Assembly (NCBI GenBank): GCA_018340375.1
Contig: JAFFJZ010000004.1
Span: 44,308,001-44,372,000, forward strand
Length of the DNA stretch: 64,000 nucleotides
Direction of reading: 5' to 3'
From: Gonatopus flavifemur
Taxonomy: Eukaryota; Arthropoda; Insecta; Hymenoptera; Dryinidae
Each line of letters begins with the position of its first letter. The stretch's first letter is position 1. Positions 11,404 through 23,112 of the stretch are shown piece after piece. The notes beneath the pieces are model-generated. The model did not search any database. It saw nothing but the letters and a program-made list of their open reading frames with translations, and was not told the origin of the DNA. Position numbers and translations under genes: made by a program.

Positions 11404-11704
11404 TTTCGCTTCTTTATAATACCATGACGAACCAAATATTCTTGAAGAATTTTTTCGAATGATTTCGATGGATATTCCACACAATTCTGGAAAATGTCTG
11501 GTACAGTACTAGAAAATGTTTCCGAACTGATATCTTGAAGGTATACCTTTTTGTTGCATGATAAATATTTGACATCTCTCCACCGAGATAGCAAGTGTTC
11601 CAAAAACTGGATCCCATTGAATCCTTCTGGAACCACAGAACGAATCACTGAAATGTCAGTAGAATGGAGTTCTTGGAGAATTCAAATCGCCTTCTGTCAT
11701 CCTA
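11404..11704 (-). other. Unrecognised minus-strand coding-like segment
   Basis: An open minus frame (11325-11690) reads VVPEGFNGIQFLEHLLSRW and continues about 80 residues to GIIKKRNY. The composition looks protein-like (Ile/Leu, Phe and charged residues spaced as in folded domains), but I cannot name it. It converges tail-to-tail with the C19-like gene. A diverged inverted copy of about 110 bp lies at 13575-13690, beyond the fold-back element. Confidence 0.3.
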
Positions 11705-11706
11705 TA

Positions 11707-13559
11707 CAGGGTGATTCAAAATTCCCGCACTCTTTTTTGGGAGTAGATTCCTGATGAAATTCTAAAACGATTTCTCCTTTTGCACAATGCTCTCCGACGC
11801 ATAATTTCCGAGATATAATTAATTAAAGTTGACTAATTATGAGGTGGATCCATCGGTTATTCAGGAGCGTCATAACAGAACAAGAGAGGAAGGTGCTTGC
11901 AGAGGGCGCTCATACGATCAGCTGATCGGTATAATCGATACGATTTACCAACATACAAATTGGTAAATTTTCTATGTAGAACGATTGAATTCGTTGACAC
12001 TGTGGAAAAATTGATTATTGTCATGAATTCTTATCACGATATGCTGTAGGTGAAAGTTGTAATTTCAGTAATGATTTTTATTACGCAGACAAATGTAAAA
12101 TAGTGTTATTTCGTAGGGATAGGGATTCAAGTGGGAGAAAGAAGTATAACTACTCGTCTTCAATCAGAATTTTCATGTAAAGAAAAAAACATGAGAATTT
12201 TCATTCATCCGATACCCAATTTGAACGCTTTGATTAGTAAGTTTAACACAAGAGATTGGATTCCGAATCCTGTATTCTGATTGGTCGAGAATCAATGTAT
12301 GTTAGATCAATCCTCGGCCGTTTCAAATGATTCTTCTGAAGAATGTGTTTTCGACTTATCCCGACCACAACATTGAACAATGATGAATTTATTCGAATTC
12401 ACCTTTTTTACATCATTCGATGATTATAAAGGGTTTATCGAACGTTAATAACTTACTTGAGATCACTCAAGATCATTCATGTTTAAATCAAAATCTAATT
12501 CAAATTGTGTGCAAGTTCGAGCGCGTTTCTACGTTTAGAAAATGTATTCGTCCTAAAAAGGACGGATTTGGTTAATCTTCAAAGACAATACTTTTTCCAT
12601 TTGAAATAACAATATGCCCTTTGAAGTCATATGTGCTTTAAATGAAACTGTTTCGAGCTGTCACCTGATTGGTTGATTCGTATCACGAATGGTTGATTTA
12701 AGCTAAACAAACCGTATGTGATTACAATGTCAATCAAGTGCAATGATTGGGTCGTATACGATGTCACACCTTGTATTTTCGTCAAAATTGATGGATTCTG
12801 CAAGTTGAAGTAAGTTATTAACGTTCGATAAACCCTTTATAATCATCGAATGATGTAAAAAGGGTGAATTCGAATGAATTCATCATTGTTCAATGTTGTG
12901 GTTGGGATAAGTCGAAAACACATTTTTCAGAAGAATCATTCGAAACGGCCGAGGATTGATCTAACATACATTGATTCTCGACCAATCAGGATACCGGATT
13001 CGGAATCCAATCTCTTGTGTTAAACTTACTAATCAAAGCGTTCAAATTGGGTATCGGATGAATGAAAATTCTCATGTTTTCTTCTTTACATGAAAATTCT
13101 GATTGAAGACGAGTAGTTATACTTCTTTCTCCCACTTGAATCCCTATCCCTACGAAATAACACTATTTTACATTCGTCTGCGTAATAAAAATCATTACTG
13201 AAATGACAACTTTCACCTACAGCATATCGTGATGAGAATTCATGACAATAATCAATTTTTCCACAGTGTCGACGAATTCAATCGTTCTACATAGAAAATT
13301 TACCAATTTGTATGTTGGTAAATCGTATCGATTATACCGATCAGCTGATCGTATGAGCGCCCTCTGCAAGCACCTTCCTCCCTTGTTCTGTTATGACGCT
13401 CCTGAATGACCGATGGATCCACCTCATAATTAGTCAACTTTAATTAATTATATCTCGGAAATTATGCGTCGGAGAGCATTGTGCAAAAGGAGAAATCGTT
13501 TTAGAATTTCATCAGGAATCTACTCCCAAAGAAGAGTGCGGGAATTTTGAATCACCCTG
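11707..13559. mobile_element. 1.85-kb fold-back element, CAGGGTGATTC ends, TA duplication
   Basis: The left arm (11707-12458) and right arm (12808-13559) are near-identical complements about 750 bp long with a 349-bp spacer. Ends read CAGGGTGATTCAAAATTCCC in both orientations, and TA lies at 11705-11706 and 13560-13561, as for Tc1/mariner-type insertion. No transposase frame. The few mismatches between arms suggest recent origin or arm conversion. Confidence 0.85.
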
Positions 13560-14309
13560 TATACAGTACAATATACAGTGTGACAAAAGGCGATTTGAAT
13601 TCTCCAAGGACTCGATTCTGCTGACATTTCAGTAGTTCGTTTTGTGGTCACGGAAGAATTCAATGAGATCTAATTTTTGGAACTTTTGCTATCTGCTACT
13701 TTTCACAATGATTCAACAGAGTGAGCGGAAAATTTTTGCTGGAAAGCTATTTTTAGCTTCATGCTAAAGTACAAATTCTATCTTCCAAAAAAAATTTCTG
13801 TTGGATACCTTGAATATATTGTACGCAAGTTTCCTCCGTCTGTAAGATCTATGTTGTTTCGATTGTCTTACAATGATTTCTTGAAAACACTGGAAATTTC
13901 CACTCAAGACATGTTCAGCACAATATCGTGGGCTGTTTTGAGCGGCGTGAGATACTTTGAGCGCTGTGAGCTACTTTGAGCGCTTTGAGCTGCTTTGCGC
14001 GTCAACTTATCAGTCCAGGAAAATTTAGTTTTCGGAATTCTTCACCCGTATATTTGTTTATGGAAATTCGCTTTTCTTCTCTCCTTTTCTTCATTCTTTA
14101 TTTCGATAATCTATTGCCGTCCAATGATGAGATGACTGATGGAAATCCAAGTGGATTCTCATATCACATAAGTTATCTGAGGACATTTCATTCATTCCTA
14201 CGATTGCCATAAACTCGACAAGGGTATTCCATTCTCATTTGGGTCCAGTTGGAAGTATGTTCAGGAAAAGAAGTAAAATCCCCCAAAAAAACTCCAAAAA
14301 AGTACAAAA
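13560..14309. other. No gene; includes a short minisatellite
   Basis: Contains the inverted flank copy at 13575-13690 and open frames at 13761-14212 that match nothing known. At 13936-13996 a roughly 19-bp unit (TTTGAGCGCTGTGAGCTAC) occurs about three times. Confidence 0.5.
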
Positions 14310-15242
14310 ACAAAGCCAAGTACATGAAAATCCAAAAAACAAAGGATAAAAAAATCTAAAAACACATTCTAAAGGAAAATTTTACTGCATTCAAAATTTC
14401 GAGGGGATATGAAAGGATATGCTCCATTTGAAAAAAAAAGATACGAAATCAATATGAGCGACCAATTACATTGGTTATCCAAAGGATATGTGAGAGATTT
14501 TTGGTATATTGTAACTTCAGTTTGTTTAAACTGTATTGAAGGTAATTTATGATTTTCAAAAAAGCATTATTGTATCAAAAAAATAAATAAAACAGGCGTA
14601 TCGTTCTGCCCGTATATAGATACCAAAAAGTGAAAAAAAAGCACAATTCCACAAAACATACAAATGTCTCACAAAAAACCCCTAAAAACTCCAACACAGT
14701 AAAAAATAACGTCAAATCCCAAAAACCATACAAACGTTTCATAATAACACTTGAAAAAAATACTTCACTCTTTCCGGAAGATTACTTGATATAACAAGTA
14801 TACCATTAAAAAAAAGATGTGAAAGGCAACCCTGTTTCGGAATTCGCATCAACCAGGAACACTTGGCGTGGCCGATGGTAGAAGTTTTTAGCCTTTATTA
14901 TATACAAATGAATTTCTATGGACCATCAAACAAGAAATTTAAATGATATAATTTCATAAAATCTTCTTTGGCCACACCAAGTGTTCCTGGTTGATGCGAA
15001 TTCCGAAACAGGGTTGCCTTTCACATCTTTTTGTTTAATGGTATATTTGTTCTATCAAGTAATCTCCCAGAAAGAGTGAAGTATTCTTTTTAAGGATTTT
15101 TCTTCAAGTGTTATTGTAAAACGTGTGTATGGTTTTTGAGATTTGACGTTATTTTTTACTGTGTTGGAGTTTGTAGGGGTCTTTGTGAGACATTTGTATG
15201 TTTTGTGGAATTCTAATTTTTTTTCACTTTTTGGTATCTATA

Positions 15243-16530
15243 CGAGGGTGGATTGATAAGTTTCCGGCCTGACCAAGAGATGGCGCCACTAGGCCTACCT
15301 TGAGGTGGCGTTCTATAGTACCATCCTTAGATAGCTTGTAGCTATAGTTTCAGTCCGATCGCCATGTTAGTTTAGTTTTGAGAGCACGCTGACCAAGACG
15401 CCTCTGTGTTTTTCGTAAAAATGGAAAAGCTGGAAAATCGTGCTGTCATCAAATACTTTCATTTGAAGGGGTTAACGCCGGAAGAAATTAAAGAAGAGAT
15501 GGACTCAACACTGGGGACATCCTCCCCATCATATTCAACCGTTAAGCAGTGGGTTTCCGAGTTTAAAAAGGTTCGTGTGAGCACCTCTGATGAGCCTCGC
15601 TCAGGACGCCCCATTGAGGTCACAACTCCAGATATGATCGAAAAAATCCATCAAATAGTGTTGAAAGATCGCAGAATCAAAGTTCGTGAGATAGCTGAGA
15701 CCTGTAAGATGTCATATGAACGTGTACAAAATATTTTGCTCCAACATTTGTATATGGAAAAGCTCTGTGCAAGATGAGTGCCGCGTTTGCTAACAGTCGA
15801 CCAAAAATTGATTCGAAAGAACATTTCTACCGCCAATTTGGCGTTGTATAAGCGTAATCCAAGCGAATTTTTGCGTCGATTCGTAACCGTTGACGAAACT
15901 TGGGTCCACCACTACACTCCTGAAACCAAAGAACAGTCTAAACAGTGGATTGGACCAGGGGAACCAACTCCAAAGAAGGCAAAAACAATTTTTTCGGCGA
16001 ACAAGGTTATGGCTACTGTTTTTTGGGATGCAAGGGGTATTATATACATTGATCACCTTGAAAAGGGTAAAACTATCACTGGTCAATACTACGCAGACTT
16101 ATTGCAACGTTTGAGCCACGAAGTGAAAATTAAACGACCTCATCTGGCGAAGAAAAAAATCTTGTTTCATCACGATAACGCACCAGCGCACACGTCAATT
16201 GTTGCGATGGCTAAAATCAACGATCTGAAGTTTGAATTAATGCCGCACCCTCCCTACTCTCCAGACCTAGCCCCGAGTGACTATTATCTGTTTCCTAACC
16301 TCAAAAAATGGCGGTAAGAGATTCGCGGATAATGAAGAAGTAATCGAAGCTGTAAATGGGTATTTTGAGCAGCTTGACGAATCAGTCTATAGAGATGGCA
16401 TTACTAGACCAGAACACCGCTATGAGAAATGTATCAGCCTTGGAGGAGATTATGTTGAGAAATCGAAAAAAAAAATTCTTAAAAACGTTGTTTTTCTTGG
16501 TCAGGCCGGAAACTTATCAATCCACCCTCG
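15243..16530 (+). mobile_element. Near-full-length mariner transposon
   Basis: The 1,288-bp element has perfect inverted termini of at least 30 bp beginning CGAGGGTGGATTGATAAGTT. TA lies at 15241-15242 and 16531-16532. Its single gene is a mariner transposase with two disabling changes. Confidence 0.95.
15421..16500 (+). pseudogene. Mariner transposase (DD34D), two lesions
   Basis: The enzyme would cut and paste the element. The N-terminal half (from 15421) has paired helix-turn-helix DNA-binding character (YFHLKGLTPEEIKEEM, then SGRPIEVTT). The catalytic core shows VTVDETWVHH, HHDNAPAHTS and PPYSPDLAPSDYYLF; the second and third Asp are separated by 34 residues, the mariner signature. A TGA at 15775 stands where the frame continues unchanged at 15778, best explained by Trp TGG to TGA. 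After KKW at about 16314 the frame shifts; the C-terminal part (GGKRFADNEEVIEAV) continues in another frame. No active enzyme is expected from this copy. The length otherwise fits mariner's usual 340-350 residues. Confidence 0.93.
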
Positions 16531-16830
16531 TATATGGGCAGAACGATACGCTTGTTTTATTTATTTTTTCAATACAACAATGCTCTTTCGAAAATCATAA
16601 ATTACCTTCAATACAGTTTATACAAACTGAAGTTACAATATACCCAAAATCTTTCACATATCCTTTGGGTAACCAATGTACTTGGTCGCTCATATTGATT
16701 TCATATCTTTTTTTTTCAAATAGAGCATATCCTTTTATATCCCCTCGAAATTCTGAATGCAGTGAAATCTTCCTTTAGAATGTGTTTTTAGATCTTTTTA
16801 TTCTTTGTGTTTGGCATATCTTGTACTCTG

Positions 16831-17504
16831 AACTTTTTCAACTGTGTTCTCCGTATATCGCACACTCAGAAGAATGCAGTGTACTTTCTCACGCTTCCAC
16901 GGGCTTAGATTCTGTGAAATTCAGTACAGGGTGGAATCGGTACATCCCATGTGTGCATGGACGGACGTACCAGAATCGGTCCAATGAAACGCAGATAGCG
17001 GGTCGAATTCGGGTATGATGACAACGACTATTATTCGCGCGGGCTGAATAAACCAAGAGCCGGCTGATATGGAATGATTGTGGAACAACAGACGATTTTA
17101 GATAATTACCTAATATGGCGGACACATCCTTGTTCTTATATTCATACTTATACTTATGATATTTGAAAATACTGATGAAATGAGGAAATTCTAGGGGGAA
17201 GTATGGAAACACCAAAGGCAGATGAATTTTTCAACCGTACAAGTCAAATTGGGAAATTTACGTCACCGGGAAAATCATTACAATGCACAATTGAAATAAA
17301 AAAGAAGATTTAATTTGGAATCGAACTTGCATCTTTGTGATTTAAGATCCGACTTCCTTGCCACTCACCAATCAGTCCTTTGAATATAGCAGACCTTTCT
17401 GATTCATATGAACTTCGTTTGATTGAGAATCATTGATACATATGAATTAAGTGAGTAACCTACAATGATGGATTTTCATCAATCGATAGAAGTAGAACGA
17501 TACG
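16831..17504. other. No gene; one SINE-like head
   Basis: Apart from the tRNA-like segment at 17302-17369, I see only short unconvincing frames. Confidence 0.4.
17302..17369 (-). repeat. tRNA-derived SINE-like head, copy 1
   Basis: On the minus strand GTGGCAAGGAAGTCGG (A-box-like) is followed by an ATCTT...AAGAT stem and the B box AAGTTCGATTCC. It aligns at about 80% with 35156-35220 on the plus strand. Neither folds as a full tRNA. Confidence 0.55.
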
Positions 17505-18278
17505 AAGCAAATGATGAATGCGAGGGTAATTGTTAGAAGAGGAAAAAACTGATTCTCGGTGTTAAATCCAAGAGTATATTATCGCGTTCATCATTCACGG
17601 GAAAAAAAGTATGGTCATCGTAACGATCTGAAGTATAGTTAGTAGAGAAAGTGTAAGTGACGATATTGTATCGCTATGGTAACGATATAGATGGTTTAGG
17701 CTAACCATTTATATCCTCCCTCGAAGGATCTGTTTCGTCAGGGCAACGATACTGATATCCCTATACTTTAGATAGTCATGATAACGATCCCGTATCGTTA
17801 TGAGAACGATACTTTTTTTTCAGTGTTGGTGTAGAATGACATTGTGGCTCCTGATGTTCTTCAGATAAGTTCTCCATGAATGCATGTAATCATTTGAATC
17901 AAACTATGTTCATTACGCTTTGGAATACGATTCTTTGTGTTCGATATTATTCCTCTCAGAGACATACAACATTCAGAGCATACAACTGGTTAAGTATGGA
18001 AGAATCAAATCTCTCGAAGGAAATCCAGGAATTATTGCATATCCGCTGGATTTTCATTCCGGGAAAAAGAATCCTGACCCACGCTAACCCTAGTAGAAAT
18101 CACTCTAGTCATTCTCTAGACGATTACAAGGTCTTACGAGGCCTTGCAAGTCCTTCACAAGAGTTTGGTGAGGCTTCGCAAGGCCTAGAGAATTACTAGA
18201 GTGATTTCTGCTGGAGAATGATACGTGCGAAACAGTTCACGAAACTCGACATTCAAATATCACATGATATATGGTAAT
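17505..18278 (+). repeat. Dispersed repeat Q, copy 1, interrupted
   Basis: It shares long stretches with the complement of 42468-42762, for example GGGTAATTGTTA, CAAACTATGTT, ATCTCTCGAAGGAAATCCAG and GAAACTCGACATT. Copy 1 is interrupted by about 340 bp (17544-17886; contains ATCGTWATGAGAACGATA-type words and TTTTTTTTCAGTGT) and by a MITE at 18088. Its right edge abuts LINE sequence. Confidence 0.6.
18088..18214. mobile_element. Short palindromic MITE, CCCTAGTAGAAAT end
   Basis: The left CCCTAGTAGAAATCACTCTA pairs with TAGAGTGATTTCTGCTGG on the right; the right terminus has lost the exact CTAGGG. The left 13 bp equal the terminus of the 10.6-kb transposon 760 bp downstream, suggesting shared transposase recognition. 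Confidence 0.65.
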
Positions 18279-18968
18279 AATGTTGATTGGGAGAAAATGT
18301 TCACGATTGTGAAAAAGGTAAGAATTAATTTTGAAGGTAGAAGAATAGTATTATACATGAATTATATAAGAATCAAACCGCAATAATAGGAATAAAGGGT
18401 CAAGAAGGAGAAGAAAAAATTAAAAGAGGGCTGAGACAAGGATGCTCACTATCACCATTGATTTTCAATTTGTATATAGAAGGAGCGATGAACGAAGTGA
18501 AGGAGCGAGTGCAATTGAAATAACAGATTCAGGAAGAAAATGTGAGCCTATTGAGATTTGCGGATGACATAGTTATATAAGCTACAAGTGGTGCTGAGTT
18601 GGGAAATATTCTCAACACCATGAAAACAATATCACTACAGAGTATTGTATGAATCTAAATAAGGACAAAACAGAATTCATGATTTGTACAACAGTGAAAA
18701 CATCAAGAAGAATGGAAATCAAAATAGATGCAGAGACAATCCAGCAGGTGAAAGACTTCAAATCTCTAGGAAGCATAATTACAGAAAACGGTAGAAGAGG
18801 AATGGATATAAGAGCAAGAATAGCACAATTCCTATGTTCGAAGAATATTAGCTTAACAGTAAGGGAGAAATTCTTGAAGAGTTACGTTTGGAGCACAGCT
18901 TTATATGGTTGCGAAACTTGGAAAATTGGAAAAACGGACCAACAAAGACTTGAGGGTTTTGAAATGTG
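18279..18968 (+). pseudogene. LINE reverse transcriptase fragment, 5' part
   Basis: Non-LTR retrotransposon RT that would copy RNA into the target site. Starting at VDWEKMFTIVKK, it includes RGLRQGCSLSPLIFNLYIE (RT motif) and LLRFADDIV (the catalytic Y/FADD box), then the thumb-side WSTALYGCETW. Stops and frameshifts break it, for example near 18356, 18520 and 18580. It ends abruptly at EMW, codon 18966-18968, where the 10.6-kb transposon begins; the same protein resumes at 29548. The family is that of endonuclease/RT elements often annotated in insects as craniofacial-development-protein-2-like; RTE-like is my best guess. Confidence 0.8.
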
Positions 18969-18970
18969 GT

Positions 18971-19075
18971 CCCTAGTAGAAATGTGATCAGTTTTCCCTA
19001 TTACTGATGAGGTACTGATGAGGAAGAACTGATCAGGAAAAACTGATCAGTTACTGATTGGGAACTGATTGGTCC
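18971..19075. promoter_or_regulatory. Left terminus with subterminal CTGATCAG array
   Basis: After the terminal repeat, TGATCAGTTTT, ACTGATGAGG (twice), ACTGATCAGGAA, ACTGATCAGTTA and ACTGATTGG (twice) occur within 90 bp. In EnSpm/CACTA elements such subterminal repeats bind element-encoded proteins; that role is inferred here. Confidence 0.7.
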
Positions 19076-19764
19076 AATATGGTTATTGGAATTCATATAA
19101 AACTGATCAAATTCTGACAAGTTATCGTATCTATTACAAGAAGCATTAATAGCGTCAACATTTATAAAAAAAATTTTCCGTTCAAAGAACATACTGATCG
19201 TTATCGAAGTAATATATTTCAATTGAAGAAGTGCATTGATTTGAGATATATGTATTGACCTAAATTCGAAGTATTTCAAAAAAATTGAATCGAATCGGTG
19301 CGAATTATTTTATCCTGCGTCTGCTACAGATAGATGAAACATAACCTAAATGATTCTAATTTGTCATAAAATTTCTGAATCGATTTGGAAACGTCTTAGG
19401 GATGTTGCAACTTTTTCGGAACTTCTTTACAACGTCCCCGTAATGTGTGAGAGTATAATATGCACATAGAAAATATACCTCGGAAATTACTAGATTTTGT
19501 GAGGTTACGGTATAAAAGGAGATGACGTGTGATATGTATGAATTCTTCCCTGTTGTAAGATGATACAGTTTTGTTATTTTCTACGAGTAAGTATTGTAAC
19601 TTGAATAATATGTCATAATATCGTATTAATCCTACTCATCGACCATCCCTCATGATATGTATTTTCAGTGAGACAAAAATTACTCACATTTCTAGTATAT
19701 TTACTATTATATATTGCATACTGCAGTGAGTATTATGAGAATTTAGTATTTGTTATTCAATGCA
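19076..19764. other. 5' leader or promoter region of the transposase gene
   Basis: No ORF of note. The GTATAAAAGGAG near 19510 is a plausible TATA-box promoter, about 250 bp before the proposed start codon at 19765. Confidence 0.45.
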
Positions 19765-20146
19765 ATGAAAGAAAAACGTACCTCAGCACGTTATCGAGTC
19801 AAAAGACATCGTAGAAGGAGAAAATTAATAGGCAAGTATAAACATTTTTTTAGAAATCGTATATCAAAATATTATGTCCTAAAATTTTCATTTGATGAGT
19901 ATTATATCATCTATCATTTTGTATCCATTATTTAAACATGAGAAAGTGCCGAAAAATATGAAATTTCAACTTTTGATTTTACGAAATGAAAATTATTTTA
20001 CTATATTAAGAAAGAATTTCATTTCCACGTTATTGTATACATCACATAACTTCATATAAATGCATCTCAATAAATTAAATACAAAATAAACATAAGTAGT
20101 TGGCACATAGCTTTTAACGAATCATTAATGACAGTTCAGGATATAG

Positions 20147-20500
20147 TCTCCCACAGCACCACATTTCAGAAAGAGTTCATAATGAATTGATTGAGAATTA
20201 TAAGAGTTCAGAATGAATTCCTTAGGAACTCTTTCTGGATTGTAGTGCTGTGTGGGGCAGTGAGCCCAGAATGCGGGAGCTGACGGCCCCCACCATCCGT
20301 CCCTTTATCACTATTTCAAGCTTACTGCTCGTCTAAGTGAAGTGATAAAGATTACACTGTAGTTCAGTATCGTCACTGACTACAATCTACTTTTTCTTAT
20401 TTCAAAAAAATGTCTTATAAGACTATAGTAGTCTCCAAGACGTGAATGGTGGGGGGCGCCAGCTCCCGCATTCAGGGCTCACTGGTGTGGGGTATTAAAC
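20147..20500. mobile_element. MITE in the transposase intron, itself interrupted
   Basis: The arms CCCACAGCACCACATTTCAG and the complement of CTGGATTGTAGTGCTGTG share AGAAAGAGTTC. The element lies within the 19832-20683 intron, and its right end is cut by the hAT MITE at 20258. Confidence 0.6.
20258..20484. mobile_element. 227-bp hAT MITE with perfect 8-bp duplication
   Basis: Ends read CAGTGAGCCC and GGGCTCACTG. GTGTGGGG is duplicated exactly at 20250-20257 and 20485-20492. The subterminal arms also share GGGAGCTG/CAGCTCCC and CCCCCACCAT/ATGGTGGGGG. Confidence 0.9.
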
Positions 20501-23112
20501 CGGAAGATTCTAGTATTGAAAATTACAAATACTCAATCGAAATTCAAATAGATTGCATGGAGTTAGTATTACCTTAATTGGTTATATAAAAACTGAGGAG
20601 AGAGGACAAGTCGGCAATTGTATGCATGCTCCAATGATATATACTTTGAGGATTCCTCATAACCAAAATGTCTTGTTTTACAGATTCACTAACAAATTTC
20701 CATCCAGATTCAAGTTCTACTGAAACATCTGAGCATTCAAGTATGCCCATAAAATTTTTTGAAATTCAAACTGGAAAGACTAATGGTCATATTGTTGGCC
20801 CTACAGGCCCTACAATTCAATGCGCTACGCTCTCCCGTGAAGGTTCATCAAAATCTGCGTACACTCCAGACCCACTTGATTATTATAATGAATCCATGAT
20901 TAATGATAAGATGGTTAGTGACGATTGTAGCCTTGAAGAAGCGCAGAAAATTAGTCATGAGTCTGGAGTCCAAAATGTTACGCGAATAGTGGACACGATA
21001 TATAAATTACGCACATAGGCAATTGATTGCAAAATCCCTCATAGTCATTTAGATCAGCTGTTGACCATTCTTAGAGAGGATGATATATTACCAGACCTAC
21101 CAAAAACCGCGAAGACTTTTCTACGGACTAATACTGCCCAATATGAAATCCAAGCACTAAGGGATGGGGAGTTTGTATACTTCGGTATCGAAAACGGTTT
21201 AATGTCATGCTTGAATGTCAACCTTCATCATGCCAACATCGAATTGATGTTTCATATAGATGGATTACGTTTATATGATTCAGGTCCGAAACAGTTTTGG
21301 CCTATCTTGTGCAAAGTGTTTTACAACCCAGATATCTATCAACCTTTTCCAGTGGCTATTTACAGTGGAGATTCGAAACCAGAAGATCTCAATATGTATT
21401 TAGAAAAATTTGTTTGTGAACTAAATAGTTTCGAAGGTGTTGAAATCAATGGTCTCATATTTCAGATATCATGTAAATGTTTTAGATGTGATAATCCCGC
21501 CAGGTGTTTTGTGGAAGGTACTAAAAATCATGGAGGATATTTGGCTTGCGAAAGATGTATCATCCAAGGCATAAGATTTCAGAAACGAACAATCTACCCA
21601 TTTTCCAATTGTGAAGCAAGAGATGACTGTTCTTTCCGTTCACAAGCAGATCCAGAGCATCATACTAGTATAACACCGTTACTGGAAATTAAACCTCCAT
21701 TAAACATGATAAATGTGTTTGTCTTGGACTTCATGCATCTTGCATGTTTAGGAGTCATGAAGAAATTACTAATGTATACGGTAGATGACATACATTACAA
21801 AGAAGGAGCGAAACAAAAAAAAATGTTATCCAACCTGATGGAAAGCTTCAAAACTCAAGTCCCGATTGAATTTCCACGTAAACCGCAGCGTTTAATTAAT
21901 AATTCCTTAAAAGCTACTGAATATAGATTTATTCTGTTATATAGTGGTCCGATATTATTCAAAAATTTCTTAAACAAAAACGAGTATAAACACTTTTCAC
22001 TCCTTCACGCAGCGTTCAGACTGTTATGTGATGATGAACTAGCTATCTCAAAAAATGAACAAGCAGATAATTATTTAAGAAAATTCTTTGATTTGGGACC
22101 AAGCGTATATGATATGGATTTTTCCATTTTTAATGTACATAATATGATTCATGTGGCAGCAGATGTAAAGTACATGAATTGTAGTCTCAATTCAATAACG
22201 GCGTTTCCTTTTGAGAATCTTCTTGGGAAATCGAAAAGAATGTTGAGATCTGGAAATCGTCCTTTAGCACAGATATGTCGACGCTTACATGAGCAACATT
22301 TTGCAAATAAAAACACTCCTATAATTGAACAAAGGATTCGAGTTTTGAAAAGTTCACAGGTCAAGAAGAAGCTAATCATCAAAAAACTGAAGAAACAGTG
22401 TTATTGAAGAACGGAAATTATGTAGAAATCAAACGTATTTTCCAATCACTACCAGATGTGAACTCAATACAACTACAAGGGAAGAAAATGAAGTTGAAGA
22501 AACCCATATTCCGTTATCCTTTTAATTCTACACTGATCAACATGTGGGAACTATATGACACGCCACATCCAGAACTCATAACATTTTCAGTTAATGATTT
22601 AGATAAAAAGCTTGTGACCCTTTACACTACAAAAAATTCGAAAAAGAAATTTTACACTATGCCATTAATACATCAATGACTATCACAGTTTCAAATGATT
22701 CATCCGGCATTGTCAACAAGGATTATATCCCAGATAACACAATAGTTCGTGAGCCGTTTCAAAAGAGTTCTTGAATTGAATTCTGAAAGAATTATTATTT
22801 CGAACTCTTGACGAATTCTCCAAGAGTTCTTTGAATTCTAAAATAATTATTCAACAACTCTGTAATGAATGTCTTGGGGGTTCTACGAGAGTGTTGAAAG
22901 AACACTTTTAGATCGCTTGGAGGACTCTTTAATGTCCGCATGTTAGAACTCTCATGGAGCTCTGTTCCTGCTAGAGAAGAACTTCTTACGAATTCAGTGT
23001 ACATGTTGCATTCCCGCCTATTGCTATGATTGTGAAGAAGTGTTTAGTAGAAATGATCAAGGGCGCTTACAAAGTAGCTGACCTAGCGACCGCGGTCAGC
23101 TACTTCGTAAGG

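Larger units (their letters stand above)
14310..16830. mobile_element. Fold-back element carrying a mariner insertion
   Basis: The left arm (14310-14865) is complementary to 14966-15242 plus 16531-16830. The inner arm boundary shares CAACCAGGAACACTTGG, with a loop of about 100 bp. The right arm is cut by the mariner at a TA; removing the 1.29-kb insert restores complementarity to the left arm's TATATAGATACC region. The original length was about 1.2 kb. No own coding sequence. Confidence 0.8.
19765..22679 (+). pseudogene. Tnp2/EnSpm-like transposase, spliced, lightly damaged
   Basis: Would catalyse transposition of the 10.6-kb element. Exon 1 (19765-19831) encodes a short basic N-terminus (RVKRHRRRRK). 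The donor reads AG/GCAAGT, and the acceptor TGTTTTACAG is at 20683; codon phase is kept, giving an 852-bp GC-AG intron. Exon 2 has an in-frame TAG at 21016, just before AIDCKIPHSHLDQLL; relatives have Trp-Ala there, so TGG to TAG is likely. Next come HIDGLRLYDSGPKQFWPIL (first acidic site, about residue 214), a Cys cluster (CKCFRCDN...CERC, a probable zinc site), then FVLDFMHLACLGVMKKLL (second acidic site, about residue 370). A frameshift between 22326 and 22350 moves the last 100 residues into another frame, ending at 22679. Expected length is near 690 residues. Confidence 0.75.
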
